DNA of 7,073 nt, from NCBI GenBank assembly GCA_029785625.1, contig JAFLZI010000024.1:1-7073 (forward strand). Reading direction: 5' to 3'. Positions within the stretch are counted from its first letter, which is position 1, and each line of letters begins with the position of its first letter. Position numbers and translations under genes: made by a program. The notes beneath the pieces are model-generated. The model saw nothing but the letters and a program-made list of their open reading frames with translations, searched no databases and was not told where the DNA came from. Of this stretch, positions 1 to 6,303 are shown piece by piece. This DNA is from Nitrososphaerota archaeon. GTDB lineage: Archaea; Thermoproteota; Nitrososphaeria; Nitrososphaerales; UBA183.

Positions 1-193
1 CTTCGTCTATGAGTGGGCCCTCAACCCCGGCCAGGCAGGGACCGGCAAGGACAAAGTAGTCGACCAGGGGACTCCCGAATGGGATCAGTACAGGAGCGAC
101 AAGTCAGAGCCCATACGCGAGTCTGACTGCATCTTCTGCATGGCGTGCGAGACAAGTTGCCCCACGCAGAGCATCAAGATCACACAGCCTTAG
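1..193 (+). CDS. 4Fe-4S ferredoxin-like protein, C-terminal part
   Basis: The reading frame is already open at base 2 and ends at TAG 191-193, so only the last 63 codons are present and the start lies outside the window. Near the C-terminus is a complete cluster-binding motif, CIFCMACETSCPTQSI (CxxCxxCxxxCP), which in ferredoxins holds one [4Fe-4S] cluster. The preceding stretch is charged and contains WALNPGQAGTGKDK and DQGTPEWDQYRSDKSEP, with no further cysteines. If there is a second cluster motif it must be upstream. The protein is probably a soluble cytoplasmic electron carrier or a small subunit of a redox complex; the partner cannot be told from here. The next gene starts about 200 bases later with its own promoter, so they need not share a transcript. 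The cluster-binding assignment is secure, the exact family is not. Confidence 0.85.
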   Translation, partial: FVYEWALNPGQAGTGKDKVVDQGTPEWDQYRSDKSEPIRESDCIFCMACETSCPTQSIKITQP

Positions 194-217
194 CCGATGG
201 TTTGCTAAAGCGCAGAG

Positions 218-231
218 CGTAGCATACTACG
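218..231. repeat. Short perfect inverted repeat in the intergenic region
   Basis: CGTAG and CTACG flank a four-base CATA loop. An overlapping alternative pairing, AGCAT (221-225) with ATGCT (232-236), uses the same region. A second weak stem, CTGGG (249-253) with CCCAG (263-267), lies just downstream. They fall 25-75 bases after the ferredoxin stop codon and could be 3'-end structure of that mRNA. There is no T tract typical of an archaeal terminator, so no function is assigned. Confidence 0.3.
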
Positions 232-356
232 ATGCTGCCCCGTGAGAACTGGGGGACTCTGACCCAGCCTTCGGGACAAGGACTCTTCTCTCGATTTAGA
301 CAGGCCCACCCGATCTAGGTCGACCCTTCGTCCTCCTCGGGCAACTGTCAGCAAGC

Positions 357-363
357 ATTTTAT
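357..363 (+). promoter_or_regulatory. TATA-like box for the PDCD5-like gene
   Basis: ATTTTAT is centred about 32 bases upstream of the ATG at 392, in an otherwise GC-rich stretch. Archaeal TATA boxes usually sit about 26 bases before the transcript start, so transcription would begin within a few bases of the ATG and the mRNA would be nearly leaderless. No strong Shine-Dalgarno sequence precedes this ATG, which agrees. The rest of the 194-391 gap shows only the weak inverted repeats; I see no tRNA or other RNA gene there. Confidence 0.5.
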
Positions 364-391
364 CCTGAAGGAATTCGGAGCCGTCTCGGCT

Positions 392-769
392 ATGGAGGAA
401 GACGCGGACCTAAAGCTGCTGGAGCGGAGGAAACTCGAGGAGATGAAGCGGAGGCTGAAGGCCTCGGCTCCGGCCGTGCGAGCGGAGAAGACTGACAGGG
501 AGGTCGTGGAAGGGATGCTTTACGACAGGGGGGACGAAGTACTGCAGGCGGCCTACTCGTTCTACCCGAAGGAGACGGAGAGACTAGTGCGGGAGCTCGC
601 GTCGCTGATAAGGGGCGGCCGGCTGCAGGAAAGGATCGCTGGAGGGGAGCTCCTCTCGATCTTCAGGCAGCTCGGGATGAGGTTGAGGCTAAAGACGTCC
701 ATCAAGGTAATGGACCAGGGGAAGCTCGTAGACCTGAGCGAGAAGCTAGGGAGGAGCGAGGGGCAGTGA
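392..769 (+). CDS. PDCD5/TFAR19-like DNA-binding protein
   Basis: This 125-residue protein has the layout of the archaeal and eukaryotic PDCD5 family: a charged N-terminal helix (DLKLLERRKLEEMKRRL, residues 6-22), a central helical bundle, and a basic C-terminal segment (LRLKTSIKVMD, 98-108) that matches the family's TVKFNRRKVMD-like region. Family members are small, helical, and reported to bind double-stranded DNA; human PDCD5 also binds the CCT chaperonin. The archaeal role is not well defined, and the protein is probably cytoplasmic or nucleoid-associated. The ATG fits the family N-terminus and lies about 32 bases after a TATA-like box. The last four bases overlap the start of the PAC2 gene, so the two are almost certainly co-transcribed. 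Similarity to the central part is weaker than at the two ends, so the assignment is confident but not certain. Confidence 0.8.
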   Translation: MEEDADLKLLERRKLEEMKRRLKASAPAVRAEKTDREVVEGMLYDRGDEVLQAAYSFYPKETERLVRELASLIRGGRLQERIAGGELLSIFRQLGMRLRLKTSIKVMDQGKLVDLSEKLGRSEGQ

Positions 770-1533
770 ACGGGACCGTCAGCGAGGAGGTCCTGGAGGT
801 CCCGAAGGCCTCCGAACCGGTCCTAGTCTGCGGCCTCCCAGGGAGCGGCTACGTGGGGAAGCTGGCGGCCGACCACCTGGTGTCGTCCTTCAAGCTCAAG
901 AAAGTGGCGGGGTACAGGAGCTCCACCTTCCCGCCCCAAGTGAGCGTGAAGGAAGACGGGACGGTAGACCCTCCCATGGGGGCGCTCTACTACGCCCCCA
1001 CGAAGGCGAAGAGGGGGCTCTTCGTGTTCACGGCCGACGCCCAGCCAACGACCTCCGAGGGCGAGTACGAGCTGTCCGATGCAGTGGTGAAGTTCGCCAA
1101 GAAGTGCGGAGTAAAGAAGGTCTACACCCTGGCAGCCTACATCACAGGTTCGTTCTCCGAATCGCCCAAGGTGTATGGCGCCGGGACATCCAAGGTGATC
1201 GCCGGGGCGCTTCGGGAGAACGGGGTCATCCTGATGAAGGACGGGGGGATAAGCGGGATGAACGGCCTCCTGATAGGCATCGCCGCGCTGAGGGGCCTCG
1301 AGGGGGCGTGCCTGCTGGGGGAGACTTCAGGGTACGTCGTGGACGCCGGGGCTTCCAAGGCGGTGCTGGAGCAACTCTCGAAGGTGCTCGGCATCCCCAT
1401 CGACACCTCCAAGCTCAAAGAGAAGGCGGACGAGACCCAGAAGTTGATCGGCCAGCTGCAGGCCATGGCCGACCAAGCGAGGGAGGCAGCCCCCCAGACC
1501 GGGCGCGATCAGAGGCCCGGGTACATAGGATAG
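766..1533 (+). CDS. PAC2-family proteasome assembly chaperone
   Basis: This 255-residue protein matches the archaeal PAC2 family (COG2047-like; PbaA/PbaB and eukaryotic PAC2 relatives). Visible hallmarks are the glycine-rich loop GLPGSGYVGK (23-32), FPP (55-57), a YTLAAYITG segment (120-128), VYGAG (136-140), GGISGMNGLLIG (160-171) and a CLLGETSGYVVD segment (182-193). Family members help assemble the 20S proteasome alpha ring or bind it as chaperones in the cytoplasm. The last 45 residues (KLKEKADETQKLIGQLQAMADQ) look like a short coiled coil followed by a disordered tail. The C-terminus GYIG resembles, but does not match, the proteasome-docking HbYX motif, because the tyrosine is third rather than second from the end. 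The start is GTG in a GTGA overlap with the upstream stop, preceded by GGAGG at 750-754, so translational coupling is likely. Confidence 0.88.
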   Translation: MNGTVSEEVLEVPKASEPVLVCGLPGSGYVGKLAADHLVSSFKLKKVAGYRSSTFPPQVSVKEDGTVDPPMGALYYAPTKAKRGLFVFTADAQPTTSEGEYELSDAVVKFAKKCGVKKVYTLAAYITGSFSESPKVYGAGTSKVIAGALRENGVILMKDGGISGMNGLLIGIAALRGLEGACLLGETSGYVVDAGASKAVLEQLSKVLGIPIDTSKLKEKADETQKLIGQLQAMADQAREAAPQTGRDQRPGYIG

Positions 1534-1541
1534 CAAGCCTC

Positions 1542-1946
1542 TCAGAAGGGGTAGAACGCGGGGAAGGTCACGCCGAAGAACGCTACCATGACCGCGTCAA
1601 GGATGACCAGGATTACCCAAGCGAGGACGGCTATCCCGACCGCCCTGGACCAGGTGGTGCGGAAGGCGCCCCTGAAGACAGCGAGCCACGTGAGTAGCCC
1701 CAACAGGAGCGCGAAGGCGCCGGCTGAGGTCCCTATCACAGCCCCAAGCGCAAGGGCTGCCGCGAGGTAGACGACGTAGTAGGCCACCACTCCGCCGAGG
1801 GTGGCTCCCAGGGCGTCCCCGAAGCCCACGGTGTCCCCTCTGATCGCCCTCGCCGCGAAGTAGACTGGAACAGTGACGATCACCCAGAGGATGGCCAGCC
1901 CCAGGACGTAAACCAAGACCCCTAGAGGGGACGTCGGGAAGTGCAA
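1542..1946 (-). CDS. Small four-helix membrane protein, unknown function
   Basis: I do not recognise a named family. The 134 residues hold four hydrophobic stretches that should span the membrane: about 8-32 (VLVYVLGLAILWVIVTVPVY), 45-72, 74-92 and 101-126. Between helices one and two is a short basic loop (AARAIRGDTVGFGDALGATLGG), and between three and four a loop with FRGAFRTTWSRA. Small proteins with a similar order (helix, GDAL-type loop, helix, helix, FRTTWxxA, helix) are, to my recollection, frequent and uncharacterised in archaea. The start is uncertain: TTG at 1946 is the first possible codon, 14 bases after the rtcB stop, with no clear ribosome site or TATA box; a second TTG at 1916 would shorten the protein by 10 residues. 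Lack of a promoter suggests read-through from rtcB. It converges with the PAC2 gene, with 8 bases between stops. Confidence 0.7.
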   Translation of the reverse strand: MHFPTSPLGVLVYVLGLAILWVIVTVPVYFAARAIRGDTVGFGDALGATLGGVVAYYVVYLAAALALGAVIGTSAGAFALLLGLLTWLAVFRGAFRTTWSRAVGIAVLAWVILVILDAVMVAFFGVTFPAFYPF

Positions 1947-1960
1947 GGAGGGTATGTGGC

Positions 1961-3418
1961 TTACCCCTTGATGTTGCCCACTGGACGCAGTGCCACGACC
2001 TTCCTAGAGATCCCGGCCCTGTCCATGGTCTCCACCACCTCGGAGATGTCTTTGTAGGCCATCCCCGCCTCCTCGGCCAGGCCGTCCATGGTCGCGGCCT
2101 TCACGTATATCCCCCTGTCGAGCATCTTCTTCTGTAGCTCGGCCCCGCGGACCTCGCGTTTTGCCGCGGTCCTAGACATGGTCCTCCCTGACCCGTGGGC
2201 AGTGGAGCCGAAGGTCTCCTCCATCGCCTTCTTGGTCCCCACCAGAAGGTAGGACCCGGTCTCCATGGACCCTCCGATGATGACCGGCTGGCCCACCTCT
2301 CTGTAGGGGGCGGGGATGTCTGGGTGACCAGGGCCGAAGCTCCTCGTCGCCCCCTTCCTGTGGACCAGGAGTTCCCCGTTGAACCCTTCGTAGCTGTGCC
2401 GCTCCACCTTGGCTATGTTGTGACAGACATCATAGATCAGGTGCATGTCGAGGGACTCGGCGTCTCGATGGAAGACCTTGGAGAAGGCTTCCCTGACCCT
2501 GTTGACTATGATCTGCCTGTTGACGAAGGCGAAGTTGGCTGCGCAGACCATCGCGGAGTAGTAGTCCTTCGCCTCCCTGGAGTCGAACGGGAGGCAGGCC
2601 AGGTCTCTGTCCCTCACCTGGATGTCGTATCGGCGCATGCTGGACTCGAAGTTCCTGAGGTAGTCGGTGCAGATCTGGTGCCCGAACCCTCGGCTCCCGC
2701 AGTGGATCATTACGACGACCTGATCGTCGTGGACGATCCCGAACCCCTTCGCGAGGTCGGGGTCGAAGAACCTCGCCGGGTCCACGACCTGGATCTCGAG
2801 GTAATGGTTCCCAGAGCCGAGGGTCCCGAACTGGCTCACCCCCCGGCTCATGGCCTGCCTGCTCACCTTCGAGATGTCGGCCCCTTTGATGTACCCTCCT
2901 TCTTCGACGTGGGCAGGGTCGTCGTCCCAGGCGAGGTCGTGCTCCGCGCACCACTTGACCCCAAGAGAAGTGATATCCCCCATCTGCCCCTGAGCGAAGT
3001 TTTGGAATCCCTTTACCCCCACTCCGGCGGGGACCAGGTTGAAAATGAGGTCTACCAGCTCTTTTATCTTTGGTTTGACCTCAGAATACCGTAGATTCGT
3101 CCTGATGAGGCGCATTCCACAGTTCACGTCGAAACCTATTCCTCCAGGTGAGATTACGCCCTTTTCGACGTCGAATGCCGCAACCCCGCCTATGGGGAAG
3201 CCGTATCCCCAGTGGGCATCAGCCATGGCGTAAGCGTAGCGGACTATCCCCGGGAGGCATGCCACGTTGGTCACCTGCTCTATCACCCCGTTGTCCATGG
3301 CCTCGAGGAGTTTCCTAGTGGCGTAGATTCTGGCGGGGACCCTCATCCCCTGCTTGTAGGTGGTGGGAATCTCCCAGGAGACGTCAGAAACCTGCTTGAA
3401 CGAGCTCGCCTGTGCCAC
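1961..3418 (-). CDS. rtcB: RtcB RNA ligase (tRNA-splicing ligase)
   Basis: RtcB joins a 2',3'-cyclic phosphate (or 3'-phosphate) end to a 5'-OH end using GTP and Mn2+. It seals tRNA exons after intron removal and repairs cleaved RNA in the cytoplasm. At 485 residues it has the normal length of archaeal RtcB without an intein. All expected active-site elements are visible: GGIGFDVNCGMR with metal-binding D97 and C100, GSGNHYLE with N204-H205, HCGSRGFGHQ with H239, YDVCHNIAK with H333, AHGSGRTMSR with H408, which matches the guanylylated histidine, and the C-terminal GNIKG with K484. The N-terminus (VSWEIPTTYKQGMRVPARIYA) matches archaeal relatives and supports the GTG start at 3418, which has GGTGG about 8 bases upstream. 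It lies 55 bases after its activator archease and has a TATA-like element of its own. Confidence 0.97.
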   Translation of the reverse strand: MAQASSFKQVSDVSWEIPTTYKQGMRVPARIYATRKLLEAMDNGVIEQVTNVACLPGIVRYAYAMADAHWGYGFPIGGVAAFDVEKGVISPGGIGFDVNCGMRLIRTNLRYSEVKPKIKELVDLIFNLVPAGVGVKGFQNFAQGQMGDITSLGVKWCAEHDLAWDDDPAHVEEGGYIKGADISKVSRQAMSRGVSQFGTLGSGNHYLEIQVVDPARFFDPDLAKGFGIVHDDQVVVMIHCGSRGFGHQICTDYLRNFESSMRRYDIQVRDRDLACLPFDSREAKDYYSAMVCAANFAFVNRQIIVNRVREAFSKVFHRDAESLDMHLIYDVCHNIAKVERHSYEGFNGELLVHRKGATRSFGPGHPDIPAPYREVGQPVIIGGSMETGSYLLVGTKKAMEETFGSTAHGSGRTMSRTAAKREVRGAELQKKMLDRGIYVKAATMDGLAEEAGMAYKDISEVVETMDRAGISRKVVALRPVGNIKG

Positions 3419-3454
3419 GCAGAACCACCCTTGCCCGCTGCAGCCGCGTTGATT

Positions 3455-3461
3455 CTTTAAG
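3455..3461 (-). promoter_or_regulatory. TATA-like box for rtcB
   Basis: On the - strand this reads CTTAAAG, in the AT-rich stretch between the archease stop (3474) and the rtcB start. It is about 40 bases from the GTG, longer than for the neighbouring genes, so a transcript from here would have a leader of roughly 14 bases. That leader would carry the GGTGG ribosome site. It gives rtcB a possible promoter independent of archease. The call rests on base composition and spacing only. Confidence 0.4.
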
Positions 3462-3473
3462 CGTTTAGAGGGC

Positions 3474-3896
3474 TCAGATGTCGAGGACGACGGTAGCCTT
3501 CCACCGAGGCCCGACCTGGCTCACTCCGAAGAGGTGCATGGTCACGGCCTTGACGTCGTTGCGGAGGGAGTGGCGCTCCCTGTCTATCGCATCCCCCCTC
3601 GCCTGCGCCGTGAGGGACCGGCCACCTGGATCGACCTTGACGCTGTACTCCCTGAAGAGGAGGGAATCGACGTCCTTCGAGATGATGAGCTCAGTGAGGA
3701 AGTCATAGAGAAGCCTGTCGAGGTCTTGGGCTTCCAGCGAGAAGTTCTTCGCGGTGCCCCCCTTCAAGGTCTTGGGGTCGACCATGACGTCCGTAACGGC
3801 GAGAGCGCACGTTTCGAAGAGGCCGTCAATCGAGTCGGACTCGGCTTCGAAAGCGACGTCTGCGAGGGCGACATCTGGGAGGTACCTGAACGGCAC
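3474..3896 (-). CDS. Archease, RtcB activator
   Basis: Archease is a small metal-binding protein that speeds guanylylation and turnover of RtcB and widens its nucleotide use. The 140-residue length is typical. Family features seen are an N-terminal FRYLPD segment, an acidic position D13 in ALADVAF, VTDVMVD with D36, the helix LDRLLYDFLTELI (59-71), DVKAVTMHLF (114-123) and a C-terminal VVLDI with D139. By comparison with family members, D13, D36 and D139 should be the metal-binding acids. The usual HTAD signature around the first aspartate is replaced by ALAD, so its histidine is absent while the aspartate stays. The gene is just upstream of rtcB on the same strand, which supports the call. 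The GTG start fits the family N-terminus and a TATA-like element about 31 bases away. Confidence 0.88.
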   Translation of the reverse strand: MPFRYLPDVALADVAFEAESDSIDGLFETCALAVTDVMVDPKTLKGGTAKNFSLEAQDLDRLLYDFLTELIISKDVDSLLFREYSVKVDPGGRSLTAQARGDAIDRERHSLRNDVKAVTMHLFGVSQVGPRWKATVVLDI

Positions 3897-3924
3897 AGCG
3901 TTGGGAGCCTGCGCGCCAAGCGCT

Positions 3925-3930
3925 CTTAAC
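3925..3930 (-). promoter_or_regulatory. TATA-like box for archease
   Basis: GTTAAG on the - strand is centred about 31 bases before the archease GTG, a spacing that predicts an almost leaderless mRNA. It sits at the archease end of the 148-base gap after kbl (3897-4044). The rest of that gap is very GC-rich, and I see no gene, RNA or repeat in it. Confidence 0.4.
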
Positions 3931-4044
3931 CTGTGCGCAAGGAGCGGCAGGGCGGTGGGCCTGGGGCCGGCTACGACCGTGCGTGCGGCCGACGGCGCCA
4001 GAAGCCCGGGAGAGGGTGCAGGGAGGCGTACCCGAGGAATGGCC

Positions 4045-5256
4045 CTAGGCTGCTTTCCTGGCCGGGATGAGCTCCAACTCCCTTCCTGCCTTCTCGAAGG
4101 CGCCTATAGCGAAGTCGAGGTCCTCTTTTGAGAGAGCGGCGTTCATTATTGTCCTTATCCTCGCCTTCCCCTGCGCGACCATAGGATACACGATGGGGAG
4201 GGCGAACACGCCGATTTCAAAGAGCCTGGAGCTTAGCTTCTTGGCTTTGCCGCTCTCGCCGACCATCACGGGCGTGATGGGGGTCTCGCTCCTGCCTAGG
4301 TCGAACCCGAGGTCCTTCATCGCCTTCTTGAAGTAGCGTGTGTTCTCCCAGAGTCTCTGGACGTGCTGCGGCTCTTTCTCGAGGACGTCCACGGCGGCCA
4401 GGCAGGCGGCGGCCACTCCCGGAGGGTGCGAGCCGCTCAGAAGCCAGGTCCGGGATTTGTTGTAGGCGAAGTTGACAAGGTCGCGGGACCCCGAGACGTG
4501 GCCGCCGACCACCCCGAAGGCCTTGGAGAACGTCCCCATCTCCACGTGGACCTTGTCTCTTCCAAGGCGGAAGTGCGAAACGATGCCCCTCCCTCCTTCT
4601 CCCAACACCCCCTCCCCATGGGCGTCATCCACATACACCATGGCCCCGTGCTCAGCTCCCAGTGACGCCACCTTGTCCAAGGGGGCGATGTCCCCGTCCA
4701 TCGAAAAGACCCCGTCGGTGATTATCAGGATTCGCCTGAACTGCGGAGCGGCGCGCTCCGCCTCCTCAAGGACCCTTGCCAGGTCACCGGTGTCGGAGTG
4801 CTTGTACACCTTCCTCTCTGCTGCCGAGAGCCTGACGCCGTCGATGATGCTTCCATGGTTGAGCTCGTCGCTGATAATCACGTCGCCTTTTCCCGCGAGT
4901 TGCGGGATCAGCCCTGCGTTGGCGGCGAAGCCCGTCTGGTACACCAGAGACGCTTCGGCGTCCTTGAACCTCGCCAGCCGCCTCTCCAGCTCAACGTGAA
5001 GATCCATGTTCCCTGCGATGGGCCGGACCGAACCAGAACCTGCGCCGTGCGTGTTGATGGCGTCCACTGCGGCGGCCTTCAGTTTAGGGTGGTTGCTGAG
5101 CCCGAGGTAGTTGTTAGAGCAGAACATCAGGACCCGCTTCCCGTCCACCGTGCACCAGGGGGCGCTCGGCCCGCCGAGTACCCTCAGCTTCCAGTCCAGC
5201 TCCTGGCGGACGAGGTCTTCGTACTCCTGACGGAGGAAAGTTGTAGGGTCTCTCAT
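4045..5256 (-). CDS. kbl: Glycine C-acetyltransferase (2-amino-3-ketobutyrate CoA ligase)
   Basis: This PLP enzyme belongs to the alpha-oxoamine synthase group of fold-type I aminotransferases. With Tdh next door it should cleave 2-amino-3-ketobutyrate with CoA to glycine and acetyl-CoA in the cytoplasm. Counting from the ATG (403 residues, close to the usual 398 or so), the visible parts are FCSNNYLGLSNHPKL (45-59), the QTGFAANAGLI segment (107-117), DELNHGSIIDG (130-140), the PLP-pocket DDAH (210-213) and GTFSKAFG, whose lysine (K245) should form the Schiff base. The C-terminus has the RIRTIMNAALSKEDLD helper domain. An upstream GTG at 5268 would add four residues. I prefer ATG 5256 because GGTGA lies 8 bases before it and the TATA-like box is 32 bases away, but only 20 from the GTG. 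Related 8-amino-7-oxononanoate synthases look alike; the tdh neighbour decides for Kbl. Confidence 0.92.
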   Translation of the reverse strand: MRDPTTFLRQEYEDLVRQELDWKLRVLGGPSAPWCTVDGKRVLMFCSNNYLGLSNHPKLKAAAVDAINTHGAGSGSVRPIAGNMDLHVELERRLARFKDAEASLVYQTGFAANAGLIPQLAGKGDVIISDELNHGSIIDGVRLSAAERKVYKHSDTGDLARVLEEAERAAPQFRRILIITDGVFSMDGDIAPLDKVASLGAEHGAMVYVDDAHGEGVLGEGGRGIVSHFRLGRDKVHVEMGTFSKAFGVVGGHVSGSRDLVNFAYNKSRTWLLSGSHPPGVAAACLAAVDVLEKEPQHVQRLWENTRYFKKAMKDLGFDLGRSETPITPVMVGESGKAKKLSSRLFEIGVFALPIVYPMVAQGKARIRTIMNAALSKEDLDFAIGAFEKAGRELELIPARKAA

Positions 5257-5264
5257 GGCTTCCG

Positions 5265-5269
5265 TCACC
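5265..5269 (-). promoter_or_regulatory. Shine-Dalgarno sequence deciding the kbl start
   Basis: GGTGA on the - strand, a common archaeal ribosome site, lies 8 bases before ATG 5256. It overlaps the alternative GTG start at 5268, which therefore may be part of the ribosome site rather than a codon. If transcription begins at the position predicted from the TATA-like box (about 5262), this site would matter only on a transcript reading through from tdh. Confidence 0.45.
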
Positions 5270-5285
5270 GGGGGCGTGAGAGCGG

Positions 5286-5290
5286 TTAAA
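5286..5290 (-). promoter_or_regulatory. TATA-like box for kbl
   Basis: TTTAA on the - strand lies in the 37-base gap between tdh and kbl, centred 32 bases before ATG 5256. This matches the spacing at the other genes in the block and would allow kbl to be transcribed separately from tdh. Confidence 0.45.
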
Positions 5291-5305
5291 CGCCTTTCCC
5301 CGAAG

Positions 5306-6262
5306 CTAGCGGAGAGCGAGCCGGGCTTTCAGCTTCGTGAGCATGTCCGAGACCATCCCCTGAAGGTCGTAACCAGGGCTCCATCCCCAGTCCTTTCGTG
5401 CCTCGGAGTCGTCGATGGACATAGGCCAGGAGTCGGCGATCTTCTGGCGGGAGTCAGGGGCGTAGCTCACTCTGAACCCGGGAATCCTCTTCCTGATCTC
5501 CGCGGCCAGCTCCCCAGCCGAGAAGCTGAACGCCGCAAGGTTGTACCCCAAGTGACGTATGACCCTTGAAGGATCGGCTTCCATGATGAGCACGGTAGCT
5601 TTCAGAGCGTCCGGCATGTACATCATCGGGAGTACTGTGTCCTCTCTCAGGAAACAGCTGTAGGAACCATTCCGTATCGCCTCGTAGAAGATTTCGACGG
5701 CGTAGTCCGTGGTCCCGCCTCCCGGCGGGGTCACGTTGCTTATGAGCCCCGGATAGCGGAGGCATCTCACGTCCAGCCCGTACTTCACGAAGTAGTAGTT
5801 GCAAAGGAGCTCTCCGGCCACCTTGGTGACGCCATAGATGGTGGTGGGATTCAATGGGGCGTTCTGGGGGGCGTCCTTGCGCGGGGCGTCAGGGCCGAAT
5901 GCCCCGATGGAGCTCGGCCAGAACACCCTCGAGACCCCGCCTTTCCTGGAAGCTTCGAGGACGTTCCTGAGCCCGTCCATGTTCACTTTCCAGGCTAGCT
6001 GCGGGTCCTTCTCTCCGGTCGCCGAAAGGAGGGCGGCCAGGTGGTAGACCGTGTCCGCGCCGGTGTCCCTCACGGCCGAGGCTACGGCGTCGGGGTCGTC
6101 TGTGTCCAAAGTTATCACCGGGCCGTCGTTTAGCGAAGGGGGGCCGGCGGCCTTGTGGACCGCTGCCACCACATTGGCGTCACCATAAAAAGACCGGAGG
6201 TGGGGGACGAGCTCGGCTCCTATCTGTCCAGCTGATCCCGTTACGAGGACCTTGGGTGGCAA
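5306..6262 (-). CDS. tdh: L-threonine 3-dehydrogenase, SDR (epimerase-like) type
   Basis: The enzyme oxidises L-threonine with NAD+ to 2-amino-3-ketobutyrate, the substrate of Kbl. The 318 residues form an extended short-chain dehydrogenase: the Rossmann loop VTGSAGQIG (7-15), a YHLAALLSATGEKDP segment (73-87) that is typical of this group, active-site serines at 117-118 (WPSSIGAFG), the catalytic YGVTK pair Y143 and K147, LRYPG (168-172), a PGGGTTDYAVE segment (180-190) and LPMMYMPDA (211-219). The GTTDYAVE and MMYMPDA stretches are what distinguish threonine dehydrogenases from general sugar epimerases. This is unrelated to the zinc-dependent MDR-type Tdh of Pyrococcus and E. coli. The start is TTG at 6262, the only one that keeps the nucleotide-binding strand, 28 bases from a TATA-like box. 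kbl follows after 37 bases. Confidence 0.92.
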   Translation of the reverse strand: MPPKVLVTGSAGQIGAELVPHLRSFYGDANVVAAVHKAAGPPSLNDGPVITLDTDDPDAVASAVRDTGADTVYHLAALLSATGEKDPQLAWKVNMDGLRNVLEASRKGGVSRVFWPSSIGAFGPDAPRKDAPQNAPLNPTTIYGVTKVAGELLCNYYFVKYGLDVRCLRYPGLISNVTPPGGGTTDYAVEIFYEAIRNGSYSCFLREDTVLPMMYMPDALKATVLIMEADPSRVIRHLGYNLAAFSFSAGELAAEIRKRIPGFRVSYAPDSRQKIADSWPMSIDDSEARKDWGWSPGYDLQGMVSDMLTKLKARLALR

Positions 6263-6286
6263 CCCTTGCGGCCTGAATGCCCAAGC

Positions 6287-6293
6287 TGTTTAA
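6287..6293 (-). promoter_or_regulatory. TATA-like box for tdh
   Basis: TTAAACA on the - strand is centred 28 bases before the TTG start and predicts a start of transcription within about 3 bases of it, so a leaderless mRNA on a TTG codon. It lies in the 41-base gap after the Lrp-type gene. Confidence 0.5.
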
Positions 6294-6303
6294 GGGTTCA
6301 TGG

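Noticed and set aside
194..391. tRNA, C/D-box RNA or riboswitch in the longest gap
   Set aside because: No GGTTCGAATCC-like T arm, no C box with a D box and no strong extended stem were found; only short weak repeats are present.
1104..1697. Open frame on the + strand overlapping the PAC2 gene in another frame
   Set aside because: The product is low-complexity and rich in Arg, Gly and Glu, typical of a frame shadow, and PAC2 motifs cover the same DNA.
2195..3094. Long open frame on the + strand opposite rtcB (299 codons)
   Set aside because: It is antisense to a fully conserved RtcB with all catalytic residues. Its product has no recognisable domain, and long antisense frames are expected in GC-rich coding DNA.
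4045..5256. Biotin-synthesis enzyme 8-amino-7-oxononanoate synthase
   Set aside because: The fold is shared, but the neighbour is threonine dehydrogenase and no biotin gene is in view, so Kbl is the better call.
5306..6262. UDP-glucose 4-epimerase or other sugar epimerase
   Set aside because: The GTTDYAVE and LPMMYMPDA segments and the kbl neighbour are typical of SDR-type threonine dehydrogenase.
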